A stretch of 33,627 nucleotides of DNA from Paracoccaceae bacterium. Lineage in GTDB: Bacteria; Pseudomonadota; Alphaproteobacteria; Rhodobacterales; Rhodobacteraceae. Below, piece after piece: positions 15,285-23,723 of the stretch; the first letter of the stretch is position 1, and each line of letters opens with the position of its first letter. The notes under the pieces were generated by a model that made no database searches, was not told the origin of the DNA, and was given only the letters and a program-made list of their open reading frames with translations. The position numbers were made by a program, and so were the translations under genes. Location: positions 1 to 33,627 of the forward strand of contig JASJAR010000048.1 of NCBI GenBank assembly GCA_030066905.1, written 5' to 3'.

Positions 15285-17698
15285 GGGATCTTTCTCACGG
15301 TGCCGGTTTCGCCATCGACCTCAATGGTGTCTCCGCTTTTGACCCAGCCGGTGGCGCCTTTGAGGCCGACCACGCAGGGGATGCCGAGCTCGCGCGCCAC
15401 GATAGCCGAATGGGAAAGCAGAGAGCCACGCTCGACGACGATCCCGGACGCGTTGGAAAAGACCGCGATCCAGCCGGGATCGGTACTGCGGGCCACGAGG
15501 ATTTCGCCCGGCGCCAGACGCTCGGTGCGCGGATCGAAAATGACGCGGGCGGTGGCCGTCACGACCCCGGCCGAACACCCCGTCGCCTTAAGCACATCGC
15601 CCGTCGGGGCGCAGGGTGCCGAGGTGGCGACCGGTACGGCGATTGCCGCTCCCCGGATCGTGATCCGCTCGTCGGGATCGGGGCGGCTGGTGGAGGCGTC
15701 GTGTTCGGCTTTCCGACGCGCAACCAGGGTGCCAAGGTCCTCGCCAAGGCCCGCGCCTTCGATGCTGCCGAGCACTTCGTCCACGGTGAGATAGAAGATG
15801 TCGCGCGGCGCCGACAGCTTGCCCAAGGCCGATAGTTCCCGACCCATCGCGAGAAAAACCCGGCGCGCATGCCCGAATACCCGCGTCCGCTCGAAGCGAA
15901 GGTTTTCACGGTCCCGGACGCGGGCCTTCGCCCAGTGGGTGACCGCCTTGGCGATCTGCCGCTTGACCGGGTTGGCGATGAGGCTCGGCCATTGCGGTTG
16001 GGCATGGGCCCGGGGCGGTGCGGGCCGGGCCGCCTGCGCGGTGATCGCGGCGTAAAGCGCGGTCGGGTCGTCCGAAAGCGGGATCGATTCGAGCTTCAGT
16101 TCCTGGGTGCAACGGTCGCCGAATTTCGCGATGTAGCTGTCGACTTCGGCTTTGATCTCGGCGTCGCCCAGTGCCGCTGCGGTATCGGCAAAACCCTTCG
16201 CGGCAACCATCGCTCCGATCCGCGCGATGCGCTGGGCGGGCTCGGCCGAGACGATGTCTCCCTGACCGATCATCAGTTCGTTGTGAAAGCCCAGACCCCT
16301 CGGACCGGCCCATTTCTCCAGAAGGCTGCGCGACAGTCCGAACCCCACCATGCAGAGGAAATCGTTGACCAAAGGCGCGTCCCAGCGGTCGAGCAGATCG
16401 CATTCGATTGCGCGGTATTCTGCCGCAAGCTCGGTCAGATTGGCCGATCTATGGGCGTAGCCGCGCGCCAGAGCCACGTCCAGCCGACGGTAGAACCGGG
16501 CCCGGGTTTGCGGCAGGCGGATCGCGCTCCAGGCGAGCCCGCCGGCGACCCGCGCGACACGGGCATAGTCGCGGACGCGGTCCCAGCCTTTCGGATCGGG
16601 CGGGGCGATGGCGCTCGTCAGTTCCTCCGGCAGCGGTTCGTCGACCCCCATCATCGTTTCCATAAAGCCGCGATTGAGGGTGAAGCCGGGCAGAAGGGCC
16701 AGCGCGCGATACCAGTTACCAAGGTTGTAGTAGACCCGACCGTCGACCCGCGCGAGCAGGTTGTCAAAGACCGCCGCGTGGCCCGCGATCTCGGCCTCCG
16801 AGACGCCAAGGAGGCGGACGAAGGCGCGGTAGACGCGGGCGTAGACGTAGACCGCGAAACTGTAGGTCAGCGGGCTGACAAGGCCGGGATAGCTTTCGAC
16901 GATGTTGGAGTTGTCGAGAACGATGAGGGCGTCGTCTTGCTGCGGGAGGGGCAGAAGGGCGGTCGTGATCGGCCGCGATTGCAGCAGGTATAGCGTGTTG
17001 TCGGTGATGGCCCATTCGATGTCCTGCGGCCGGCCGAACGCGGCCTCGGCCCTGCGGGCGAGCGCGGCTATGTCGCGGGCGTTGTCGGGCGTGAGGACCG
17101 AGGGGTTTTCGGGGGCCGTCAGGACGCCGTCACCGGCGTCGAGCACCCAATCCTCACCGTCCTTCTCGCCCGACACCAGCGCCTCGCCGAGCCCCTCGAT
17201 GGCCGAGATCACCACGCGGTCGCGCAGGCCCGAAACCGGGTCGGCGGAAAACGCGACACCGGCGGCGTCTGCATCGATCATTTGCTGGATCACGATGGCG
17301 GGGGGATCGGCCGCATCCCCGGTCAGGGCATCGCGATAAGCGGCGACCGTGGGCGCGAACCCCGATGCCCAGACCGTGGCGGCGGCGTCGGCAAGGTCCG
17401 ATCTGGCGACATTCAGAACGGTGGCGAACTGGCCGGCATGGGAGTGGGTGGCCCCATCCTCCGCCCGGGCCGAGGACCGGACCGCGTAGGGGCCGGGACC
17501 GAGGTCGTCGGCCGCTGTCGCCAGCATGGCCGGGAGACCGGGTTCGGGCTGCGGCGCGTCGGGGTCACCGGTAAATGCCGAGGCGTCCACCACGAAAAAG
17601 GACGGAACGTTGAACCCGGCCGCCCTGAGCGCGGCGAGGGCGGCCCCCTTGCCACCGGCGGTCGCGGGGTCGGTGGCCACGTCGGCGGTGAGGATCAT
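15281..17698 (-). CDS. PEP-synthase / rifampin-phosphotransferase-like three-domain enzyme
   Basis: This 805-residue protein has the layout of PEP synthase and rifampin phosphotransferase. The N-terminal ATP-grasp domain spans about 1-280 (GGKGAALAAL at 15-24, YAVRSSARAEDG, DIEWAI and LYLLQSRPIT at its end). A large middle domain (about 290-690) starts NIVESYPGLVSPLTYSFA. The C-terminal swivelling domain carries the phosphorylatable His, H763 in ERGSLLSHSAIVARELGIP. No PEP/pyruvate TIM-barrel domain is present, so like rifampin phosphotransferase or PigC it should use ATP plus the phospho-His to phosphorylate or ligate a special substrate held by the middle domain. The ATG (17696-17698) overlaps the UbiA gene stop; the open frame further upstream is UbiA read out of frame. 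Its substrate is unknown and is probably a precursor of the operon's product. Confidence 0.85.
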   Translation of the reverse strand: MILTADVATDPATAGGKGAALAALRAAGFNVPSFFVVDASAFTGDPDAPQPEPGLPAMLATAADDLGPGPYAVRSSARAEDGATHSHAGQFATVLNVARSDLADAAATVWASGFAPTVAAYRDALTGDAADPPAIVIQQMIDADAAGVAFSADPVSGLRDRVVISAIEGLGEALVSGEKDGEDWVLDAGDGVLTAPENPSVLTPDNARDIAALARRAEAAFGRPQDIEWAITDNTLYLLQSRPITTALLPLPQQDDALIVLDNSNIVESYPGLVSPLTYSFAVYVYARVYRAFVRLLGVSEAEIAGHAAVFDNLLARVDGRVYYNLGNWYRALALLPGFTLNRGFMETMMGVDEPLPEELTSAIAPPDPKGWDRVRDYARVARVAGGLAWSAIRLPQTRARFYRRLDVALARGYAHRSANLTELAAEYRAIECDLLDRWDAPLVNDFLCMVGFGLSRSLLEKWAGPRGLGFHNELMIGQGDIVSAEPAQRIARIGAMVAAKGFADTAAALGDAEIKAEVDSYIAKFGDRCTQELKLESIPLSDDPTALYAAITAQAARPAPPRAHAQPQWPSLIANPVKRQIAKAVTHWAKARVRDRENLRFERTRVFGHARRVFLAMGRELSALGKLSAPRDIFYLTVDEVLGSIEGAGLGEDLGTLVARRKAEHDASTSRPDPDERITIRGAAIAVPVATSAPCAPTGDVLKATGCSAGVVTATARVIFDPRTERLAPGEILVARSTDPGWIAVFSNASGIVVERGSLLSHSAIVARELGIPCVVGLKGATGWVKSGDTIEVDGETGTVRKIP

Positions 17699-18591
17699 GT
17701 CAGCAACAGCGGCAGAAACCCTGCCGATCCGTAACAGACCAACACCCAAAGCCCCGCCGCCTTGTCTACATTCGCTTGGGTTCTCGGCGCCGGGGTTTTG
17801 GCGTAGAGGCCCTCCGCCAGGAGCGCGGCCGCCGCCGCGAGGCCGCCGACGAGCGCAAACGGCAAGAGCAGACCGAGGGCCCGGCCGATGCCGGCCAGAA
17901 GCGCATAGGCGATGAGGATGGCGGCCCCCCAGGCGATCACGGCCGGGACAGGGCCCCAGAGCCTCGAATAGGTCTCGACGCCGTCGCGTTCGCTTTCCGG
18001 CGCCCAGATCTTGCGGCCGAGTTCGAGGACGACGCCATTGGCGAAAGACAACGCGAGAAACAGCCAGAGCGCGGCTGCCGGCCCGCCGGCGAGGCGCCAT
18101 TCGAGGCCGGTCAGCATCAGGTCGATGAGCGGCATAATCGCCATGTGGCTCAGGAGGTAGAGCAGCGGCCGCGTCTTCAGCCAGGACGGTACGCCGAACT
18201 CGAAGGTCATGGCCGCGAGCCAGGCCCATGTGAGAAGCAGGAGCGGCAGGACACCGGCGGCAAGCGCGGTCGCCGCCGCGACGGGCACCGTGGCCGCACC
18301 GAGGAGCACGATGGTCCGCAGCGAGACGAGCCCGCGCGGGATCGGGCGTTCGGGGCGGTACTTCGCGTCGTCTTCGGCGTCCTTGACCTCGTCGCAGACC
18401 CGCATCTGGAAAAACAGGATCAGCGCGAGCGCAAAGCCTGCAAGGTAGATCGGCGGGCCCGGCAGGGGGCGATCTGCGAGGAAGGCGGAGACGTTGATCG
18501 AGGCCGCCGAGAACACGGCAAGGAGCGGCACGGTCCGCGCCAGCGGAAACCGCTCCGCCTGGTAGGCCCAGAGGACTGCGGCAAGGCTCAT
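17695..18591 (-). CDS. UbiA-family prenyltransferase
   Basis: This 298-residue membrane protein has about eight to nine hydrophobic helices. The first Asp-rich motif reads RVCDEVKDAEDDAKYRPERPIPRG (split here for length: D67xxxD71xxxD75 followed by RPERPIPRG), the Mg-diphosphate site of UbiA enzymes with Asn replaced at its first position. The second motif, LELGRKIWAPESERDGVETY, ends YSRLWG and has the GRK...E...D/ETYS form found in several uncharacterised UbiA homologues. The family transfers polyprenyl groups from prenyl diphosphates to aromatic rings, heme, chlorophyllide or glycerol phosphate. The gene is joined by ATGA overlaps to HMG-CoA reductase upstream and to the PEP-synthase-like gene downstream. 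It is the strongest evidence that the operon's product contains an isoprenoid. Confidence 0.87.
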   Translation of the reverse strand: MSLAAVLWAYQAERFPLARTVPLLAVFSAASINVSAFLADRPLPGPPIYLAGFALALILFFQMRVCDEVKDAEDDAKYRPERPIPRGLVSLRTIVLLGAATVPVAAATALAAGVLPLLLLTWAWLAAMTFEFGVPSWLKTRPLLYLLSHMAIMPLIDLMLTGLEWRLAGGPAAALWLFLALSFANGVVLELGRKIWAPESERDGVETYSRLWGPVPAVIAWGAAILIAYALLAGIGRALGLLLPFALVGGLAAAAALLAEGLYAKTPAPRTQANVDKAAGLWVLVCYGSAGFLPLLLT

Positions 18592-19856
18592 CTCTGGCGG
18601 GCCAGGCGGTGGTGGGCACGGGTGAAGTGGCCGGCGGCCATGGCTGCGACGATGGAGATCTCGCCGCAGAGGCAGAGGGCCGCCGTTACTTCCGCCAGCG
18701 CCGCCCCGTGACCCGCGCCGCGAAGACCCAGAACGTTGAGCCCGGCGGTCTGGGAGGGCAGCGATGTGCCGCCTCCCACCGAACCGACGAGGATGTTGGG
18801 CATGGTGACAGAGCAGAAGAGCCCGTCGGGCCGCCGTTCCATCCGGGTGAAGCCGACCGCGGATTCGGCGACGCAGGCGGCGTCCTGTCCGGTGGCGATG
18901 TAGAAGGCGGCCAGACCGTTGGCGTAGTGGGCCTGCGCGCCGAGCTGCCCGGACAGCAATGCGCCGAGATTGGCGACACGCGCGTAGTCGAGCATCTCGT
19001 CCATGCTGGTGTGGAGAGCGGCCGCAATAAGCGTCTCGGGCAAGGTCACTGCCGCAGACACCTTCCGTCCGCGACCGGTGATCGTTCCCAGAGACGACGC
19101 TTTCTTGTCACCCGAGAAATTCCCCTCGATATACCAGCGTTTGATCGGGACCGGGCAGTTGGTCGCGATCGCTTCGCAGAGCGCATGGGTCGCGAGGGTC
19201 ACCATGTTCTGTCCGGCGGCGTCGCCCGTTGTATAGCGGCAGAGCAGGAAGGCGACGTTGTTGTCGATCATCGGCTCGAGGCTGATGAGTATGCCGTGGC
19301 TTGTCGTCGCCTCTGCGGCCTGTTTCAGCGTCTCCGCATGGGTCACGACCCAGTCGATGAAGGTGCCTGCCTCGAGGAGGGTGTCGAAGGTGAAGGCCGG
19401 GGACCGGAGCACCCCTTCGTAGAGCACCGCCGTCGAAACGCCGCCCGCCTTCGAAGCGACATGGGCGCCGCGGGCGTAGGAGGCCACGAGAGCCGCCTCC
19501 GAGGTGGCCAGGGGAATATGGTAGTCCCCCTCGGCATGCAGCCCGTTGATCCGCAGCGGCCCGGCGATGCCGACGGGGAGTTTCACCGTCCCGATCATGT
19601 TCTCGATATTGGCGGAGTAATCCGCGGCCCGTGCGACGGTCTCGGGGTCGGCGATGGCGCGGCGGTCGGCATCGGTCGCGGAACCCTTAGTGAGGCGGGA
19701 CCAGTAGCGCCCGATCGAGGCTTCCGTCGCCTGGCGGGTGGGCCGTAGGGCGGTGGCGCGCCCGGCCCGGGGCAGCATCCGCGTCTCCGATCCGTCCTCT
19801 GCAAATCTTGCCCTGACACGCGCCAGCAACTGCGTGACGTGGAATGGAACGACCAT
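18588..19856 (-). CDS. Class I-type HMG-CoA reductase
   Basis: This 422-residue enzyme keeps all landmarks of HMG-CoA reductase. ENMIGTVKLPVGIAGPL starts at E85 (catalytic Glu). GDKKASSLG carries D250-K251-K252, with K251 as the catalytic Lys. TGQDAACVAES carries D325. The C-terminal AAGHFTRAHHR carries H415, the position of the catalytic His. These motif forms match class I (NADPH, mevalonate-forming) enzymes of animals and archaea rather than the class II Pseudomonas mevalonii type. The start ATG (19854-19856) is preceded by AAAGGCG. Longer readings begin with an unlikely TTG. It is the first gene of the seven-gene operon. No HMG-CoA synthase, mevalonate kinase or decarboxylase gene is in the window, and MEP-pathway isoprenoids are usual in this group, so its role is unclear. 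Confidence 0.9.
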   Translation of the reverse strand: MVVPFHVTQLLARVRARFAEDGSETRMLPRAGRATALRPTRQATEASIGRYWSRLTKGSATDADRRAIADPETVARAADYSANIENMIGTVKLPVGIAGPLRINGLHAEGDYHIPLATSEAALVASYARGAHVASKAGGVSTAVLYEGVLRSPAFTFDTLLEAGTFIDWVVTHAETLKQAAEATTSHGILISLEPMIDNNVAFLLCRYTTGDAAGQNMVTLATHALCEAIATNCPVPIKRWYIEGNFSGDKKASSLGTITGRGRKVSAAVTLPETLIAAALHTSMDEMLDYARVANLGALLSGQLGAQAHYANGLAAFYIATGQDAACVAESAVGFTRMERRPDGLFCSVTMPNILVGSVGGGTSLPSQTAGLNVLGLRGAGHGAALAEVTAALCLCGEISIVAAMAAGHFTRAHHRLARQR

Positions 19857-20137
19857 AATCTTTCGCCTTTCGACCGCCACCCAAAGCAATCGTGGCCGTC
19901 TTTGGCGTCAATGGGACATCAAAGCGGCGGGTTCCGGACCCCGCGCGACTGGGTCGGGCGGGTCACACAGCCGGCTATGGCCAAATCCTGCGCCGCCCGC
20001 CGGTGCGGCTCAGCGCCTGCGGCGACCTGCGCCCTTCAAAAGAGCAAAAAAACGATCCCTGTACGTCAAAGTCCAGACACAGTAATGGGCGAGGCCAGAG
20101 CGTGTTAGTTAACAGAAATGTAACGAGTGAGTGTGCG
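19857..20137. promoter_or_regulatory. Divergent promoter region between the HMG-CoA reductase operon and the autotransporter
   Basis: These 281 bp separate two divergent genes and must hold both promoters. On the minus strand TTGACG (19906-19911) is a possible -35. On the plus side TGTTAgtTAACA (20103-20114) is a perfect dyad 24 bp before the autotransporter ATG, in a locally AT-rich run, and could be an operator. Neither -10 box is convincing. No gene is seen in the interval. Confidence 0.4.
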
Positions 20138-22468
20138 ATGTTTGTCCGGTACCAGGGTACGGTAAGTAAACCCATCCGCCCCCGTCAGCGGTTCTTGCTG
20201 ACGCTTCTTTCGGGATTTGGCGTGCTGGCATCGGCGGGAACGGCGATGGCCCAGAGCCTGCCAGCCGATTCGGTCACAGCCAATGGCGCACCGGACCGTT
20301 GGGGGCACAGCAGCTGTACGGCTACGCTCCCCGAACTCTCCGACGGCAGCATCTCGAACCCCGGTGTGTGTTTCCTCGGACCGCTCGACCCGGACTATCG
20401 GATGACGTTCACGTTTTCGCCCGCTCCGGCGCAATTCATGACCGGCATCAACATATGGGCCAATGCCGGCGGCAGCATGTCCGACAACGAGCTGCGCCGG
20501 CTCGACGTCGAAGTCGACTATTTCGACCCGGCGACAAATTCGACGCAGACACTCGTCCTCGATAACGTGGATATCGGCGACACGACGAGCTTCGACGATC
20601 CGAGATTCGTTTCGTTCGGCGGCGGCTTGGGGCTTTACCAGGTCTCCGAGGTGAGGATCGACGACCTCGTCGGACTTTCGGAGACGGGCCGGGTCGTGTT
20701 CCGCGAATTGCAGGGCGTTTTCGCGACCCAGTCCGTCGCGCCTGAAATCTCCATCGCCTCCTCGGAATCGGGGGACGTCTCGGACGGCGGCACCGACCCG
20801 CAGGGGACCGAGCCGAGCGGTGTCGCCAAGACCGTCACCTACACCGTGACCAACAGCGGCACCGATACGCTGACCCTGGGCGGGACGCCCAGCGTCGCGA
20901 ACGAGACCAATCTCGCAGGCCCCGTAACGATCGGTGCCCCCGGTTCGCTGAACCTCGCGCCGGGCGAGTCCACGACCTTCGAGGTCACCTACACTCCGGC
21001 CGCCGGCGGGGCGTTCGGTTTCGACATCGACGTCGCGAGCAACGACGATGATGAAGGCACCTACGACATCGCCGTCTCCGGGACCGGGAACGACGTGCCC
21101 GGGGTTGCGCTCACCGCGCCTGCCGGTCCGCCGGGCGGCCCGTTCGCCGTCACCGCCACGTTCAGCGAACCCGTGACCGGTATGACGCTCGCCGATTTCA
21201 CAGTGACCAACGGCGTGGCCTCGGGGTTCGCCAACCCCTCGCCCGGCGTCTACACCGTCGACGTCACACCCACCGACCCCTCGCTGCCGGTCACCGTGGT
21301 CGTGCCGGCAGGGGCCGCGAACGACCTCGACGGCGCACCGAACACCGCCTCGGCCCCGCTGAGCCTTGTCGCCATCGGCGCGGCAACGCCGGTGGACCTT
21401 GCGGCCATCGAGGAGATCATCGTCGAAGAGACCGTCCGGGATATCCGCAACAGCATCGGCTGGAACCAGCGCGCGCTCCGTGCCGCGCGCGGACGGCATG
21501 CCGGCTTCCTGCGCTGCCGCGACCTCGACGAGGATGCGCTTGCCCGGTCGGAAACGGACGGCATCGCCCCCGATGCCTGCCCCGTCTTGCGCGGCATCAG
21601 CGTCGAACCGGCCTTCGACGGAAAAGTCTCGGCGACGGAGGACGGCGTGTCGGGAAGCGGGGCGTTCTTCGCGCAACGCTCCAGCCTCGATGGCGGCAGC
21701 CGGCGCGTGGCCCTCGGCGAACTGTCGTTCTCAAGCTACGACGACGGTGACACCGCGGCCGATCTCAGAGGGCGTGTGGCCTGGGAAACGCTGGTCGGCC
21801 AAGATGTTCTGCGCGGCCTCTTCATCGATGCGCGGGCGACGCTGTCGGACATCGACGACACCTTCGTCGGACGGCGGACGGGCTATGGCCTCAGCGCGGG
21901 CGCTTACTTCGTCGACCGCCTCGAACCCGACCTTTACTGGGACGGGTACGTCTCCTTCGGGTTCGGCCGCAACAACCTCGACCTTGCAAACGACACGCTC
22001 GATGTCGACGGCGACTACGCCACCGCATCCGTCGAGGCCGGTCTCGCGGTAACCGGCGAGCGCAGCTTCGAGCGGTTTGAGTTGCACCCCGAGTTCAGCA
22101 TCGCCTACGGCATAACGTCGGTCGGTGACGCCGAGATCCGGTCCGCGTCTGCAACCTCCACGGCGACCGATACGATCTCCGTCGGAGACGTGGCGTTCGG
22201 TGTCGTCCGGTTCCGGCCCGAGTTCGTCTTCGCGTCAGAACCGAACCGCTTCGGTCTCGTGCAAAACAGCCTCAGCATCGCCCCGAGCGCGCTTTGCGAA
22301 ACGGTTCGGACCGATACGACGGAGAACGAATGCGGCGGCGGCCTCGAAGCCGAATGGTCGTCGCTGAGCCGGGATGGGTTTGGCGAGTTCTCGGCCAGAG
22401 CGAGCCGGGAGATCGTTGGCGGAAGCACCCGCGACCAGTTCAGCGTCGCCTTCGAGCGGCGGTTCTGA
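20138..22468 (+). CDS. Autotransporter-type surface protein with choice-of-anchor D and Ig-like repeats
   Basis: The 776-residue protein has a long signal peptide (residues 1-38, basic KPIRPRQR, then a hydrophobic core, cleavage at AMA-QS). The passenger has a lectin-like beta segment (about 40-195) and a choice-of-anchor D-like domain (about 200-317, VTYTVTNSGTDTLTLGG and LAPGESTTFEVTYTP). It continues with a bacterial Ig-like domain (about 321-411, VTATFSEPVTGMTLADFTVT). A helical linker (about 421-454, IEEIIVEETVRDIRNSIGWN) precedes a roughly 270-residue beta-barrel ending in the outer-membrane signature FAVAFERRF-like tail (actual end SVAFERRF, with terminal Phe). This is a type Va-like autotransporter displaying an adhesin or matrix protein. 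The ATG at 20138 follows only a weak ribosome site. The frame is open far upstream, but those codons give no signal peptide. Confidence 0.82.
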   Translation: MFVRYQGTVSKPIRPRQRFLLTLLSGFGVLASAGTAMAQSLPADSVTANGAPDRWGHSSCTATLPELSDGSISNPGVCFLGPLDPDYRMTFTFSPAPAQFMTGINIWANAGGSMSDNELRRLDVEVDYFDPATNSTQTLVLDNVDIGDTTSFDDPRFVSFGGGLGLYQVSEVRIDDLVGLSETGRVVFRELQGVFATQSVAPEISIASSESGDVSDGGTDPQGTEPSGVAKTVTYTVTNSGTDTLTLGGTPSVANETNLAGPVTIGAPGSLNLAPGESTTFEVTYTPAAGGAFGFDIDVASNDDDEGTYDIAVSGTGNDVPGVALTAPAGPPGGPFAVTATFSEPVTGMTLADFTVTNGVASGFANPSPGVYTVDVTPTDPSLPVTVVVPAGAANDLDGAPNTASAPLSLVAIGAATPVDLAAIEEIIVEETVRDIRNSIGWNQRALRAARGRHAGFLRCRDLDEDALARSETDGIAPDACPVLRGISVEPAFDGKVSATEDGVSGSGAFFAQRSSLDGGSRRVALGELSFSSYDDGDTAADLRGRVAWETLVGQDVLRGLFIDARATLSDIDDTFVGRRTGYGLSAGAYFVDRLEPDLYWDGYVSFGFGRNNLDLANDTLDVDGDYATASVEAGLAVTGERSFERFELHPEFSIAYGITSVGDAEIRSASATSTATDTISVGDVAFGVVRFRPEFVFASEPNRFGLVQNSLSIAPSALCETVRTDTTENECGGGLEAEWSSLSRDGFGEFSARASREIVGGSTRDQFSVAFERRF

Positions 22469-22772
22469 CGCAGATCCGGCCGGCTGTCGGGCGGCGGCGC
22501 ATCCTTCTGGAGGCCGGACGGTCCGCCAGCGGCCGCGGCGGGAGCCAGCGATCGCCACTGGGGGTGAAAGGGCTTTCGGACCCGCCCCGTCGGTTTGACC
22601 TGGCCTTGAGGGGGCGGGGTTAGCCCGGGATTGTTGGCGCACCTCCCGGACGACCACCTCAACAAATGCAATGCGTTACGGGCGGCGACGGCGCCATGGA
22701 CGCTCATTGGAAAATGCAATCTAGTGAACCGGCAAGAAGACCGCGAATCGGACTTTGGCGAAAGGATTTGCC
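22469..22772. other. Intergenic region with a terminator-like hairpin and a 9-bp direct repeat
   Basis: No gene is seen in these 304 bp. CCCGCCCC (22581-22588) and GGGGCGGG (22611-22618) can pair around 22 bases and may end transcription of the autotransporter. The 9-mer AAATGCAAT occurs twice, 48 bp apart (22664-22672 and 22712-22720), in an otherwise GC-rich stretch just upstream of the transporter operon. It could be a regulator site or part of its promoter. Confidence 0.4.
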
Positions 22773-23723
22773 TTGAGTTTCCTGTGCAGTCTGCCGTTTG
22801 CCTCCGCAGTGTTTGTGAGCTGCGCCGACCCAGCCCCCTTCGCAACCGGATATGTGGAGGGCGAGTTCACGCTCGTCGCCCCGGTGGCCACGGCGCAGGT
22901 CCTCAATGTGCCGGTGTCGCGCGGTGACCGCGTGGCCGCCGGCGAGGTTCTCGTCCAGATGGAACGGCGCGACGCGGAAATCGCGGTTGCCGAAGCCGAG
23001 GCCGCCCTGCTCGAAGCCGAGAGCCATCTTGCCGATCTTCTCGAAGGCGAGCGCCCCGAGGAGATCGCCGTGATCGAGGCCAACCTCGCCTCGGCCCGGG
23101 TACAGGCGGCCGAAAGCGCGCGGGTGCGCGACCGGACCGCGAGCCTCGTCGAGCGCGGAGCGACAACCGCCGCGCAACTCGACGACGCGGTGACCGCGGC
23201 CGAGGTTGCCGCAGCCGTTGTCGCACAGCTCGAAGCGGAGCTTGCGGTCGCCCGCCTGCCGGCGCGGGCCGGGGCGATCCAGCAGGCCGAGGCCGCCGTC
23301 GGCGGGGCACGGGCCACACTGGACCGCGCGATATGGCAACTGGAGCAACGAACGCTGTCTCTTTCCGAGCCCGTCACGGTCGTCGACGTCATCCGCACCG
23401 AGGGCGAAATTGCAGGGCCGAGCGCGCCGGTGCTCTCGGTGCTCGGCGACGGTGCGGTGAAGCTCAGCCTCTATGTGCCCGAGACATCGTTCGCCGCAAT
23501 TGCCGTGGGCGACCGGCTCGAAGTCGGCTGCAACAACTGCCCGACCGACCTCTATGCGCGGGTCACCTATGTGTCCGACGAGCCGGAATTCACCCCGCCG
23601 GTCATCTATTCCCTCGAGAACCGCCAGAAGCTCGTCTATCTCATCGAGGCCCGGCCGGAGGAGACCGGCGCCCTCAAGCCTGGCCAGATCGTCGATGTGA
23701 CCCTCCCCGGTGGCGGGTCGTGA
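22773..23723 (+). CDS. HlyD/MFP-type membrane-fusion protein of an ABC exporter
   Basis: The protein is about 316 residues. A signal-peptide-like start (LSFLCSLPFASAVFVSCAD) contains a possible lipobox ending at Cys. The lipoyl-like half-motif TAQVLNVPVSRGDRVAAGEVLVQM follows. A long Glu/Ala-rich coiled coil (about 65-185, with AEAEAALLEAESHLADLLEGE and the return helix) comes next, then the second lipoyl half (VDVIRTEGEIAGPSAPVLSV) and a beta-barrel. This is the periplasmic adaptor of the YbhG type. The start is uncertain: TTG 22773 has AAAGGA six bases before it, and an alternative TTG at 22755 has no ribosome site. Its TGA overlaps the GTG of the ATPase gene (GTGA). It links the inner-membrane ABC pump to an outer-membrane channel not encoded here. 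Confidence 0.87.
   Translation: MSFLCSLPFASAVFVSCADPAPFATGYVEGEFTLVAPVATAQVLNVPVSRGDRVAAGEVLVQMERRDAEIAVAEAEAALLEAESHLADLLEGERPEEIAVIEANLASARVQAAESARVRDRTASLVERGATTAAQLDDAVTAAEVAAAVVAQLEAELAVARLPARAGAIQQAEAAVGGARATLDRAIWQLEQRTLSLSEPVTVVDVIRTEGEIAGPSAPVLSVLGDGAVKLSLYVPETSFAAIAVGDRLEVGCNNCPTDLYARVTYVSDEPEFTPPVIYSLENRQKLVYLIEARPEETGALKPGQIVDVTLPGGGS

Noticed and set aside
14289..15794. 501-codon plus-strand open frame over the DUF3419 and PEP-synthase-like genes
   Set aside because: Composition is shadow-like and without domains, while the complementary reading has clear family signatures and 4-nt gene overlaps.
20105..21676. 523-codon minus-strand open frame over the autotransporter
   Set aside because: It is rich in Arg, Gly and Val with no domain and no ribosome site; the plus-strand product has a signal peptide and barrel.
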